The notes under the pieces are model-generated. The model did no database searches and had not been told where the DNA came from. It saw nothing but the letters and a program-made list of their open reading frames with translations. 12,337 bases of DNA, taken from Actinomycetes bacterium. GTDB lineage: Bacteria > Actinomycetota > Actinomycetes > Mycobacteriales > Mycobacteriaceae. Shown one piece after another: positions 5,047-12,304 of the stretch (positions are counted from its first letter, which is position 1; each line of letters begins with the position of its first letter). A program made the translations under genes and the position numbers. The stretch is taken from contig JAEWGK010000070.1 of NCBI GenBank assembly GCA_023388385.1, positions 1-12,337 on the forward strand. Direction: 5' to 3'.

Positions 5047-7386
5047 TCAGGCTGGGGACAGCCCCGGCAGCGATTCCGGTTCGTCGTCGGCAACGACGAC
5101 CAGCCGCTGCGTCGCGCGGGTCAGCGCCACGTACAGGTCCTGCAGACCCTGGGTGGAGCCGTCGGCGATGCCGTCGGGGTCGACCAGCACGACGTTGTCG
5201 AACTCCAGGCCCTTGATTTCGGAGACACGGTGGACGGCGACGCGGGTGACGTCGTCAAGCATCGGAAGCTCCGCGCCATCTGCGACGATGACGGCGGTGA
5301 GCCGCTCCTGCCCGGAGGCGTCTGCAGCCGCACCGTCGGCCGCGTCCGGCACCGCATCCGCCATGGCGCCCAGCAGCTCGAGTGCCGCCGTCAGGTCCGC
5401 CACCCGCACCGGCGGCACGCCCGTGGAGCGGATGGACCGCGGGGGCTCGGCGGACGGCTCGATCATCGCGAGCACCCCGGCGGCCAGATCCATGATTTCG
5501 GACGGCGTGCGGTAGTTGACCGTCAGCTCGTGCTTGCGCCAGCGGGTGCCGATGACGGGCTCCAGCGCCGCCTCCCACGAATCCGCGCCGGCCGGGGAGC
5601 CGGTCTGCGCGATGTCGCCGACCAACGTCATCCACCCGTTCGGGCTGCGGCGGCGCACCATCCGCCACGCCATGGCGGACAGCTCCTGGGCCTCGTCGAT
5701 GATGATGTGCCCGTACGCCCACTCGCGGTCGGCGGCGGCGCGCTCGGCGGTGGTGCGGTTGTCGCGGTCGCGCTGGCGCTCGGCCAGGCCCTCGGCGTCG
5801 ATGAGGTCGTAGGCCATGAGGATCTCGGGGTCGAACCCGTCGTCGAGGTCCTGCGACGCGGAGCCGGACAGGATGTCCAGCGCGTCCTGGGCCTCGGCCA
5901 GCTCGTCGAAGCCGTCGTCGTCGCCCTCGGCCGCGTCCGCGGGCGGCTCGCCGAGCAGCTCGTGCAGCTCGTCGATGAGCGGCGGGTCCGACGGGCCGAA
6001 CGCCGCCCCGTCGGCGCGGAACAGCGCCTCGCGGGTCGCGTCGTCGTACTCGCGGGCCGCCGACGCGATGGCGTCGCGGGAGCCGAGCAGATCCGCGAGA
6101 AGCGCCTTCGGCTCCAGGACCGGCCAGAACCCGTCGATGACCTCGCCGACGGCGCGGTCGGCCCCGAGCTCGTCGCGCAGATCCTCACGGTCCGCGGCGG
6201 TCAGCAGGTTCGCGCCGCCCAGCGGATCGGTGCCGATGCGCTCGGCCACCGCGCTCGCCAGCGAATCGAGCAGATGCTCGCGGAACACCGGCCGGGCCTC
6301 GTTGTGCGGCCGGCGGGAGCGGCGCGCGCGGGTGCGGGCGGCCTTCACCATCGCCGGCTCGACGACGACGGGCACGCCGTCCAGCTCCGCCGTCACCGGC
6401 TCCTCCGGCACGATCTGGCGGTCGCGGACGGCGTTGCGCAGGATGTGCGCCATCTCCGCCGAGCCCTTGACCTCGCGGACCACCGCCGTCTCCTCGCCGC
6501 GGCCGTGCACGCCGGGGTACAGGTCGGCGATGGTGGACAGGACGACGCCCGTCTCGCCCAGGCTCGGCAGCACGCGGCTGATGTAGTCCAGGAACGGGCC
6601 GTTCGGGCCCAGGATGAGCACTCCCGTCTTCTCCAGTTGGTCGCGGTGCGTGTACAGCAGCCACGCCACGCGGTGCAGCGCCACGGCGGTCTTGCCGGTG
6701 CCGGGGCCGCCCTGCACGACCATCGTCTGCCGCGTCGAATCCCGGATGACCAGGTCCTGCTCCCGCTGGATGGTCTCCACGATGCCCCGCATGCGGCCCG
6801 TGCGCGCGGACTCCAGGACCTCGCGCAGCACCGACTCGCCCGCCGCGCCGCCCGACGCCCGGTCCGCGACGGACGCCGGGGCGCCCGAAACCTGCTCCGG
6901 GTCCATGCCCTCCGGGATGTCCAGCCACTCGTCGTCCAGGTCGCGGACGCGGCGGCCGCGCGTGCGGATGTGCCTTCGCAGCGTCACCCCCTCCGGGTTC
7001 GCCGTCGTGGCCAGGTAGAACGGGCGGGCCTGCGGCGCGCGCCAGTCCATGAGCAGCCCGCGGTAGTCGTCCTCCGGGTCCGAGACGCCCATGCGCCCGA
7101 TGTGCCGGCGGTCCAGCTCCGGGTGACCGGGGACGGGGTTGTCCGGCTCGTCGTCGGCGATGTCGATGCGCCCGAACACCAGCCCGACCTCCGCGATGCG
7201 GTAGCGCTCCAGCCGCTCCTGCAGCCGGTTGTGCTCGACTTCGCGGGCGACGCGGGCATGCGGCTCCGGGTCGTCGTCCACCATCACCCGGCGCAGGGCC
7301 TCCTGGTCACGGCGCCGTTCGGCGTCCAGGTGCGCGTACACCTCGTCGAGGTGCGTCTGCTCCGACGGGAGATCCGGGTGCGTCAC
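5047..7386 (-). CDS. helD: HelD/HelR-type RNA polymerase recycling ATPase (UvrD-like superfamily 1)
   Basis: A 779-residue superfamily 1 helicase-like ATPase. Residues 11-75 form a charged helical hairpin (THLDEVYAHLDAERRRDQEA), the arm that in HelD proteins enters the RNA polymerase secondary channel. Then come the family block LLMDWRAPQARPFYLAT (111-127), Walker A GGPGTGKT (226-233), Walker B IIIDEAQE (561-568), the NYRTPSE motif (624-630), VSEIKGLEFDNVVLV (721-735) and YVALTRATQRL (752-762). An acidic insert at about 486-520 may be the loop that reaches the polymerase primary channel in mycobacterial-type HelD. Such proteins free stalled polymerase from nucleic acid and, in Streptomyces and M. 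abscessus, protect it from rifamycins. The start is GTG at 7386 with AGGA 6 bases upstream. NCBI may name this type HelR; a plain UvrD/PcrA helicase is less likely because of the N-terminal arm. Confidence 0.88.
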   Translation of the reverse strand: MTHPDLPSEQTHLDEVYAHLDAERRRDQEALRRVMVDDDPEPHARVAREVEHNRLQERLERYRIAEVGLVFGRIDIADDEPDNPVPGHPELDRRHIGRMGVSDPEDDYRGLLMDWRAPQARPFYLATTANPEGVTLRRHIRTRGRRVRDLDDEWLDIPEGMDPEQVSGAPASVADRASGGAAGESVLREVLESARTGRMRGIVETIQREQDLVIRDSTRQTMVVQGGPGTGKTAVALHRVAWLLYTHRDQLEKTGVLILGPNGPFLDYISRVLPSLGETGVVLSTIADLYPGVHGRGEETAVVREVKGSAEMAHILRNAVRDRQIVPEEPVTAELDGVPVVVEPAMVKAARTRARRSRRPHNEARPVFREHLLDSLASAVAERIGTDPLGGANLLTAADREDLRDELGADRAVGEVIDGFWPVLEPKALLADLLGSRDAIASAAREYDDATREALFRADGAAFGPSDPPLIDELHELLGEPPADAAEGDDDGFDELAEAQDALDILSGSASQDLDDGFDPEILMAYDLIDAEGLAERQRDRDNRTTAERAAADREWAYGHIIIDEAQELSAMAWRMVRRRSPNGWMTLVGDIAQTGSPAGADSWEAALEPVIGTRWRKHELTVNYRTPSEIMDLAAGVLAMIEPSAEPPRSIRSTGVPPVRVADLTAALELLGAMADAVPDAADGAAADASGQERLTAVIVADGAELPMLDDVTRVAVHRVSEIKGLEFDNVVLVDPDGIADGSTQGLQDLYVALTRATQRLVVVADDEPESLPGLSPA

Positions 7387-7429
7387 GGGCTGTCCTGTCT
7401 GCTCGGGTGTGCGAAAGGCGTAAGCGGCA

Positions 7430-7435
7430 ATCCTA
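7430..7435 (-). promoter_or_regulatory. Candidate -10 box for helD
   Basis: Read on the minus strand, TAGGAT matches TANNNT. It would start the helD mRNA about 37 bases before the GTG. It lies downstream of the hairpin at 7463-7503, so helD can be expressed independently of the DoxX gene. AGGA at 7396-7393 is the ribosome site. I looked here for a rifamycin-associated inverted repeat and did not find one. Confidence 0.5.
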
Positions 7436-7462
7436 CGCGCCGCCGTGCCCGCCGGATCGGAG

Positions 7463-7503
7463 CGGCTCCCCGGCCGGCCGCACGGGGCCGGACCGGGGAG
7501 CCG
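7463..7503 (-). terminator. Long GC hairpin between doxX-family gene and helD
   Basis: CGGCTCCCCGG (7463-7473) and CCGGGGAGCCG (7493-7503) pair perfectly over 11 bp. Inside, CCGGCC (7474-7479) pairs with GGCCGG (7486-7491), with one bulged A at 7492 and a 6-base loop. That makes about 17 pairs. No T tract follows on either strand, so this would be a U-less terminator of the kind described in actinobacteria, ending the DoxX-family transcript before the helD promoter. It could instead be a processing or stability element. Confidence 0.6.
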
Positions 7504-7522
7504 GGCGGGGAGTGGTCCGGGA

Positions 7523-8389
7523 CTAGCCGCGGAGCTCCTTCACCTTCTTCTCGGCGGCCTTGCGGGCCTGCTTGCGGGTCTTGCGGGCCTGCTTGCCGAA
7601 CTTCTTGGCCTTCTTGTCCAGGTCGGCGTTGTCGGCGGCCTCGGCCAGCTTCTCGCGGGCGTCGGTGGCGGCGCTGACGACGACGTCGCGGGCGTCGGCC
7701 GCAATGGAGGTCAGGGAGTCCTTCCAGTCGTCCTTGTTGTCGTCGTAGTACTCGCGCGCGGTGGCGAGCTGCTCCGAGGCACCCTCGCGGGCGGTGGCGA
7801 ACTGCGCGGCGGCGCCGTCGCGGGCGACGGCGGCGCGCTCCTTGACGTTCTCGCCGAAGTCGGCGGCGCGGTTCTGCAGCTCCTCGCGGCGGGCCTCGGC
7901 CTCCGACTTGGTCGGCAGGGCCTTCTGGACCCGCTTGTTGACCCGCTTGCCTGCGTCCTGGGCGCGCCAGGCCAGGCCCGGCTTGCCATCGGTGTCCGCG
8001 GTGGCCAGGAACAGGCCGCCGAGCAGACCGACGTTCGTGAGGAAGCCGGCGCGGCGGTTGCGCTTCTCCTCCTTGTCCTGGGTCTCCCAGAACGCGTGGC
8101 GCGCCAGCATGGTCGGCACCTGCGCCAGCACCAGGGCGGTCGCGGAGAGGCGCGGGGCCTTGCCCAGGGCGTAGAGGGAGCCGGCGGCGACCTTCGTGCC
8201 GGCGACCGCGGTGAGCGCGGTCTTCGGATTGTTCGGCACGTACGCCACGTACTGCGGCGGCGTGATCGTGCGGACGCGGTTCAGCACCTCCTGCGCGCCG
8301 TCGACGTGGTCGTCGCGGTTCATGAGGGTGTCGACGCCGTCGGCGACGAAGACGGAGGCCAGCATCGGCCGGGCGATCTTGCGGATCAT
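7523..8389 (-). CDS. DoxX-family membrane protein with 11-residue-repeat tail
   Basis: A 288-residue protein in two parts. Residues 1-145 are a DoxX-like membrane domain: MIRKIARPMLASVFVADGVDTL, then hydrophobic helices near 57-75, 81-98 and 114-130, with the corynebacterial/mycobacterial signatures GTKVAAGS, LGKAPRLSA, ARHAFWE and GKPGLAWRA. Residues 146-288 are alanine-rich, highly charged and helical, with an 11-residue period (see the repeat entry), ending in a very basic lysine/arginine tail (259-288). DoxX proteins are linked to redox or thiol stress in mycobacteria, but the function of this subgroup is not established and I assign none. The tail is probably cytoplasmic, judging by its positive charge (inference). 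The start is ATG 8389, with AGGAG 11 bases upstream, rather far. It is the middle of three minus-strand genes. Confidence 0.85.
   Translation of the reverse strand: MIRKIARPMLASVFVADGVDTLMNRDDHVDGAQEVLNRVRTITPPQYVAYVPNNPKTALTAVAGTKVAAGSLYALGKAPRLSATALVLAQVPTMLARHAFWETQDKEEKRNRRAGFLTNVGLLGGLFLATADTDGKPGLAWRAQDAGKRVNKRVQKALPTKSEAEARREELQNRAADFGENVKERAAVARDGAAAQFATAREGASEQLATAREYYDDNKDDWKDSLTSIAADARDVVVSAATDAREKLAEAADNADLDKKAKKFGKQARKTRKQARKAAEKKVKELRG
7643..7906 (-). repeat. Eight consecutive 11-residue repeats (DoxX protein residues 162-249)
   Basis: In the encoded protein an acidic residue recurs every 11 positions eight times running: E169, E180, D191, E202, E213, D224, D235, E246. A basic residue sits directly before it in seven of eight units (R168, R190, R201, R212, K223, R234, R245; G179 is the exception). 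The best units read AQFATAREGAS, EQLATAREYYD and SAATDAREKLA. An 11-residue period corresponds to three helical turns, as in LEA group 3, apolipoprotein and synuclein-type amphipathic helices. The repetition is at protein level; the DNA copies have diverged. Confidence 0.85.
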
Positions 8390-8400
8390 TGTTCGGTCAT

Positions 8401-8405
8401 CTCCT
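8401..8405 (-). promoter_or_regulatory. Ribosome binding site of the DoxX-family gene
   Basis: AGGAG on the minus strand is 11 bases before ATG 8389, longer than ideal. A nearer ATG (8400-8398) opens only a 4-codon frame, M-T-E-Q, whose TGA overlaps the real start as ATGA. No alternative in-frame start with better spacing was found. Confidence 0.5.
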
Positions 8406-8474
8406 GTTTCATGTCACGACTGAGGTTGCGTCTATGTCATCGGGTGCCGCGGTTCGGGCGGCGTCCGTTGATTC

Positions 8475-8480
8475 AGTGTA
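8475..8480 (-). promoter_or_regulatory. Candidate -10 box for the DoxX-family gene
   Basis: TACACT on the minus strand fits the TANANT form of the corynebacterial -10. The predicted leader would be about 79 bases. No -35 is obvious. It lies between the palindrome at 8499-8514 and the gene. Confidence 0.45.
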
Positions 8481-8498
8481 AACGCCGGGGTGGCGGAA

Positions 8499-8514
8499 CG
8501 GGCGGATCCGCCCG
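8499..8514 (-). terminator. 16-bp palindrome after the hydrolase gene, possible weak terminator
   Basis: CGGGCGGATCCGCCCG is a perfect 16-bp palindrome, foldable as a 6-bp stem with a GATC loop, 17 bases past the hydrolase stop. On the minus strand only TT follows. It could be a weak U-less terminator or a protein-binding site. Confidence 0.4.
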
Positions 8515-8531
8515 GTATCGGTGAGCGCGGG

Positions 8532-9218
8532 TCACCAGCCCCGTTCGCGCCACTCCGCCAGGTGCGGGCGCTCGGCGCCGAGGGTGGTGTCGGCGCCGTG
8601 ACCGGGGTGGACGACCGCGTCGTCGCCGTAGGCGCCGAAGATGCGCTCCTCCACGTCGTCGATGAGGGAGGAGAACTGCGCGCCCGACTTCGTCGCGCCG
8701 ACGCCGCCGGGGAACAGCGAGTCACCGACGAACAGATGCGCTGGCTCGTCGCCGGCGTCGAGCGCCAGGCCGACGCCGCCGCGGGTGTGACCGCGCAGGA
8801 TGAACGCCGTGAGATCGACCGGGTGGACGCCTCCGAACGTGACGATGTCGCCCTGGTCCAGCAGACGGTCGTGCCGCGCGGCGATGTCCGGCGAATCGAG
8901 GGTGCTGACCAGGTGGCGGGCGCCGGTGGCTTCGAGCACCTCGGGGAGGGCCCGCACGTGATCGCCGTGGGAGTGGGTCGTGACGACGGTCCGGACGTCG
9001 CACTGCACGGCGTCGATGAGCGCCAGCAGATGATCGGCCTCGTCTGCCGCGTCGATGAGCAGCCCCTCGCCGCCATGCACCAGGAGGTACACGTTGTTCG
9101 ACATCTCCCCGACGGAGGTCTTGTACACGTCCACGCCCGAGGCGGTGAAGCGCTGCACCTCCCGGCGGGCGGGGTCGCCGTCGTAGTGGTCCGCGATGGT
9201 GATGCTCGTGTCGCTCAT
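8532..9218 (-). CDS. Metallo-beta-lactamase-fold hydrolase, glyoxalase II-like (Rv1637c-like)
   Basis: A 228-residue single-domain MBL-fold enzyme. The metal ligands are all present: H-S-H-G-D-H (H82, H84, D86, H87), H144 in GHTRG, D166 in VGDSLF and H207 in VHPGHG. The GHTRG, GDSLF and HPGHG wording fits the glyoxalase II/hydroxyacylglutathione hydrolase branch, so a cytosolic thioester hydrolase with a two-metal site is likely. Actinobacteria use mycothiol rather than glutathione, so the natural substrate is uncertain. The frame stays open upstream to 9500, but the start [12 protein letters not shown] at 9218 is preferred. A TANNNT -10 box lies 7 bases before it, and any longer version would run across the divergent uvrA promoter. 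Divergence from uvrA is the same as Rv1637c/uvrA in mycobacteria. Confidence 0.92.
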   Translation of the reverse strand: MSDTSITIADHYDGDPARREVQRFTASGVDVYKTSVGEMSNNVYLLVHGGEGLLIDAADEADHLLALIDAVQCDVRTVVTTHSHGDHVRALPEVLEATGARHLVSTLDSPDIAARHDRLLDQGDIVTFGGVHPVDLTAFILRGHTRGGVGLALDAGDEPAHLFVGDSLFPGGVGATKSGAQFSSLIDDVEERIFGAYGDDAVVHPGHGADTTLGAERPHLAEWRERGW

Positions 9219-9225
9219 GGGCGCC

Positions 9226-9231
9226 AGGGTA
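9226..9231 (-). promoter_or_regulatory. -10 box for the MBL hydrolase, probable leaderless transcript
   Basis: TACCCT (minus strand) fits TANNNT and ends 7 bases before ATG 9218, the leaderless spacing. The interval GGCGCCC is no ribosome binding site, which agrees. This is the second such arrangement in the window, after uvrB. Confidence 0.6.
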
Positions 9232-9266
9232 CGTGCCGCCCCGACACGGCGCCTCCCGCGCCCTTC

Positions 9267-9282
9267 TCGAACACGTGTACAC
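9267..9282 (+). promoter_or_regulatory. LexA (SOS) box of uvrA
   Basis: TCGAAC-ACGT-GTACAC fits the corynebacterial LexA consensus TCGAA(A/C)A-NN-TGTTCGA as I recall it. All seven positions of the left half match, and TGT and C match in the right half; the differences are at positions 13, 15 and 16. The centre ACACGTGT is an exact palindrome. The box overlaps the uvrA -10 hexamer, where LexA would block polymerase. It lies 36 bp upstream of the hydrolase -10 box and could affect that gene too. Confidence 0.75.
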
Positions 9283-9283
9283 T
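9278..9283 (+). promoter_or_regulatory. -10 box of uvrA
   Basis: TACACT matches TANANT and shares five bases with the LexA box. Transcription would begin near 9290, giving a leader of about 74 bases. No -35 consensus was seen 17 bp upstream. Confidence 0.6.
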
Positions 9284-9296
9284 TGCGGGTTGTCCC

Positions 9297-9318
9297 GGCG
9301 GGCGCCGACGCGCCCGCC
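9297..9318 (+). other. Perfect hairpin at the 5' end of the uvrA leader
   Basis: GGCGGGCGC (9297-9305) and GCGCCCGCC (9310-9318) pair without mismatch around the 4-base loop CGAC. It would begin within about 10 bases of the predicted mRNA 5' end. No T run follows, so it is not an ordinary terminator; a stabilising or translation-tuning stem is possible. Confidence 0.6.
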
Positions 9319-9351
9319 CGCCGCCCGCGTCCATCGACGTCACCCATCGAA

Positions 9352-9366
9352 AGGAACGGCAACTTG
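9352..9366 (+). promoter_or_regulatory. Ribosome binding site and TTG start of uvrA
   Basis: AGGA (9352-9355, within AAAGGAA) stands 8 bases before TTG 9364-9366. The codons after TTG read [14 protein letters not shown], the conserved UvrA N-terminus. No ATG or GTG at a suitable position exists, and the ATG at 9196 would translate through the SOS box and lies inside the divergent gene. Confidence 0.85.
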
Positions 9367-12222
9367 GCCGACCGCCTCGTCGTCCGCGGCGCCCGGGAGC
9401 ACAACCTCACCGGCGTCGACATCGATCTGCCCCGCGACTCGTTCATCGTGTTCACCGGACTGTCCGGGTCCGGCAAGTCCTCGCTGGCGTTCGACACCAT
9501 CTTCGCGGAGGGCCAGCGCCGCTACGTCGAGTCGCTGAGCTCCTACGCCCGGATGTTCCTGGGCCAGATGCAGAAGCCCGACGTCGAACTCATCGAGGGC
9601 CTGTCGCCGGCGGTGTCCATCGACCAGAAGTCGACGAACCGCAACCCGCGGTCGACCGTCGGCACGATCACGGAGGTCTACGACTACCTCCGCCTGCTGT
9701 ACGCCCGCACCGGCGTTCCGCACTGCCCGGAGTGCGGAGCCGTCATCAGCTCGCAGACCCCGCAGCAGATCGTCGACCAGGTCCTGGAGTTGCCGGAAGG
9801 TACCAAGTTCCAGATCCTCGCGCCCGTCGTACGCACCCGGAAGGGCGAGTTCGTCGATCTCTTCGAGGATCTGGCGGCACAGGGCTACGTCCGCGTCATG
9901 GTCGACGGCGAGATGCACCGGCTGTCCAGTCCGCCGAAGCTGGAGAAGCAGGTCAAGCATGACATCGACGTCGTCGTCGACCGCCTGCAGGCGAAGCCCG
10001 CCCAGCGGTTGCGCATCACCGACTCGGTGGAGACGGCGCTGAAGCTCGCCGACGGCGTCGTCGTCATCGACGCCGTCGATCTGCCGGACGACGACCCGAA
10101 CCGCTCCGTGCGTTACTCGGAGAAGATGGCGTGCCCGAACGGTCACCGCATCCACGTCGACGAACTCGAGCCGCGCTCCTTCTCCTTCAACTCCCCGTAC
10201 GGCGCGTGCCCGGTGTGCGACGGCCTGGGTGTGAAGCTGGAGGTCGACCCCGACCTCGTCGTGCCCGACCCGTCGAAGCCCGCGTTCGACGCCATCCACC
10301 CGTGGGCGACGACGCGGAACCAGAAGTACTTCCGCCGCCTCTTCGAGGCCTACGCGGAGGCCGCGGGCTTCGACCCGCACGTCCCGTTCCAGGACCTGGC
10401 GGCGAAGCACCGCAAGGCGATCCTCCACGGTTCGTCGACGAAGGTGCACGTCCGCTACCGCAACCGCTTCGGCCGTCAGCGCAGCTACAACGCGCCGTTC
10501 GAGGGCGTCATGCAGTACCTGCACCGCAAGCTCGATCAGGCGGAGACCGACGGCCAGAAGGACCGCTACCAGGGCTACATGCGCGAGGTCCCGTGCGACG
10601 CGTGCGGCGGCACCCGCCTGAAGCCCGAGATCCTGCACGTCACCATTGATTCCGGCTCCCACGGGGAGAAATCCATCGCGGGCCTGTCCGAGCTGTCGGT
10701 CGCCGAGGCCTCCGAGTTCCTCGACGACCTGCACCTGGACAAGCGGGAGGAGATGATCGCCGGGCGCGTCCTGCGCGAGATCCAGGCGCGCCTGCGGTTC
10801 CTGCTCGACGTCGGCCTGGACTACCTGTCCCTGGCGCGCTCCGCCGGCACCCTGTCCGGCGGCGAGGCGCAGCGCATCCGCCTGGCCACGCAGATCGGCT
10901 CCGGCCTGGCCGGTGTGCTGTACGTTCTCGACGAGCCGTCCATCGGCCTGCACCAGCGGGACAACGAGCGGCTGATCGCGACGCTGAAGAACCTGCGCGA
11001 CCTGGGCAACACCCTCATTGTCGTCGAGCACGACGAGGACACGATCCGCGCCGCGGACTGGCTGGTCGACATCGGCCCGAAGGCCGGCGAGTACGGAGGG
11101 CGGATCGTCTACCAGGGTGAACCCGGCGGCATCCTCGGTGTCGAGGAGTCCATCACCGGCGCCTACCTGTCCGGCCGCCGCGTCCTGACCGTGCCGGAGT
11201 CCCGGCGGCCCGTCGACTTCGGCCGCATGGTCACCGTCGTCGGCGCGAAGGAGAACAACCTCAAGGACGTCGAGGTGTCGTTCCCCATCGGGCTGCTCAC
11301 CTGCGTCACGGGCGTGTCCGGCTCCGGCAAGTCGACGCTGGTCAACGACATCCTGGCCAAGACCATGGCCAATGAGCTGAACGGCGCCCGCCTGGTGCCG
11401 GGCCGCCACACCCGCGTCGAGGGCCTGGAACAGCTGGACAAGCTGGTGCAGGTCGACCAGTCGCCCATCGGCCGCACCCCGCGGTCGAACCCGGCGACGT
11501 ACACCGGTGTGTTCGACAAGATCCGCGCCCTGTTCGCCGAGACGCAGGAGGCGAAGGTCCGGGGCTACAAGGCCGGTCGGTTCAGCTTCAACGTCAAGGG
11601 CGGCCGGTGCGAGGCGTGCAAGGGCGACGGCACCATCAAGATCGAGATGAACTTCCTCCCTGACGTCTACGTGCCGTGCGAGGTGTGCAACGGTCGGCGC
11701 TACAACCGCGAGACGCTCGAGGTGACGTACAAGGGCAAGAACATCGCCGAGGTCCTCGACATGCCCATCGTCGAGGCGGCCGATTTCTTCCGGCCCATCA
11801 CGTCGATCTCCCGGTACCTGGACACGCTCGTCGACGTCGGGCTGGGCTACGTGCGCCTCGGGCAGTCGGCGACGACGCTGTCCGGCGGCGAGGCCCAGCG
11901 CGTGAAGCTGGCCGCAGAGCTGCAGAAGCGCTCCAACGGCCGGACCGTCTACATCCTCGACGAGCCGACGACGGGCCTGCACTTCGAGGACGTCCGCAAG
12001 CTCATGCTCGTGCTGCAGGGGCTCGTTGACAAGGGCAACACCGTCATCGTCATCGAGCACAACCTCGACGTCATCAAGGCCGCCGACTGGATCATCGACA
12101 TGGGGCCGGAGGGTGGTGCCGGCGGCGGCACCGTCGTCGTCGAGGGCACGCCGGAGGACGTCGCCGCGTCCCCGGTCAGCCATACCGGCCGCTTCCTGCG
12201 GCACATGCTGCCGGGGGCGTGA
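9364..12222 (+). CDS. uvrA: Excinuclease ABC subunit UvrA
   Basis: UvrA is the damage-sensing ABC ATPase dimer that loads UvrB in nucleotide excision repair. From the TTG start it has 952 residues, normal for the family. ATPase I has Walker A GLSGSGKS (32-39), signature LSGGEAQR (497-504) and Walker B with LDEP (522-525). ATPase II has Walker A GVSGSGKS (650-657), signature LSGGEAQR (839-846) and LDEP (865-868). The C-terminal zinc finger is complete: C749, C752, C772, C775 (C-x2-C-x19-C-x2-C). The first zinc module is the variant C257-PNG-H261 with C282 and C285, which I also recall in mycobacterial UvrA. C121/C124 and a C-D-A-C-G-G motif further on are also family features. The SOS box and leader hairpin upstream suggest damage induction. 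It is divergent from the MBL hydrolase. Confidence 0.98.
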   Translation: MADRLVVRGAREHNLTGVDIDLPRDSFIVFTGLSGSGKSSLAFDTIFAEGQRRYVESLSSYARMFLGQMQKPDVELIEGLSPAVSIDQKSTNRNPRSTVGTITEVYDYLRLLYARTGVPHCPECGAVISSQTPQQIVDQVLELPEGTKFQILAPVVRTRKGEFVDLFEDLAAQGYVRVMVDGEMHRLSSPPKLEKQVKHDIDVVVDRLQAKPAQRLRITDSVETALKLADGVVVIDAVDLPDDDPNRSVRYSEKMACPNGHRIHVDELEPRSFSFNSPYGACPVCDGLGVKLEVDPDLVVPDPSKPAFDAIHPWATTRNQKYFRRLFEAYAEAAGFDPHVPFQDLAAKHRKAILHGSSTKVHVRYRNRFGRQRSYNAPFEGVMQYLHRKLDQAETDGQKDRYQGYMREVPCDACGGTRLKPEILHVTIDSGSHGEKSIAGLSELSVAEASEFLDDLHLDKREEMIAGRVLREIQARLRFLLDVGLDYLSLARSAGTLSGGEAQRIRLATQIGSGLAGVLYVLDEPSIGLHQRDNERLIATLKNLRDLGNTLIVVEHDEDTIRAADWLVDIGPKAGEYGGRIVYQGEPGGILGVEESITGAYLSGRRVLTVPESRRPVDFGRMVTVVGAKENNLKDVEVSFPIGLLTCVTGVSGSGKSTLVNDILAKTMANELNGARLVPGRHTRVEGLEQLDKLVQVDQSPIGRTPRSNPATYTGVFDKIRALFAETQEAKVRGYKAGRFSFNVKGGRCEACKGDGTIKIEMNFLPDVYVPCEVCNGRRYNRETLEVTYKGKNIAEVLDMPIVEAADFFRPITSISRYLDTLVDVGLGYVRLGQSATTLSGGEAQRVKLAAELQKRSNGRTVYILDEPTTGLHFEDVRKLMLVLQGLVDKGNTVIVIEHNLDVIKAADWIIDMGPEGGAGGGTVVVEGTPEDVAASPVSHTGRFLRHMLPGA

Positions 12223-12253
12223 GGCGAGTTCCGTCGCGGGTCGTGCCGTCGGC

Positions 12254-12273
12254 GATGCGGGCGCGCCCGCGTC
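12254..12273 (+). terminator. Palindrome after uvrA, possible bidirectional terminator
   Basis: GCGGGCGCGCCCGC (12257-12270) is a perfect 14-bp palindrome. GA at 12254-12255 and TC at 12272-12273 extend the pairing past one mismatch. It lies 35 bp after the uvrA stop. There is no T tract, so termination is only a guess. Confidence 0.4.
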
Positions 12274-12276
12274 CGC

Positions 12277-12304
12277 TCAGAAGGCTCCCGTCAGAAGGCG
12301 CCCG
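12277..12304 (+). repeat. 14-bp tandem repeat, two copies
   Basis: TCAGAAGGCTCCCG (12277-12290) is followed immediately by TCAGAAGGCGCCCG (12291-12304), with 13 of 14 bases identical. On the minus strand each copy contains a TGA. It looks like a recent short duplication around the end of a converging gene. Confidence 0.75.

Noticed and set aside
7387..7522. Rifamycin-associated element upstream of helD
   Set aside because: I looked for the inverted repeat known upstream of Streptomyces rifamycin-response genes. The only dyad is the GC hairpin at 7463-7503, whose sequence and position suit a terminator for the upstream gene better.
5230..7677. 815-codon open frame on the + strand antisense to helD
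   Set aside because: It has no family motifs and is rich in R, A, V, H and G, as expected for the antisense frame of a high-GC gene. The minus strand here has clear HelD motifs.
9219..9500. Longer N-terminus for the MBL hydrolase
   Set aside because: It would overlap the uvrA start and the SOS box. The extra residues are arginine-rich filler, and the -10 box points to ATG 9218.
9340..12204. 954-codon open frame on the - strand antisense to uvrA
   Set aside because: The complementary frame is unmistakable UvrA, and this frame shows only the composition artefact typical of GC-rich codon bias.
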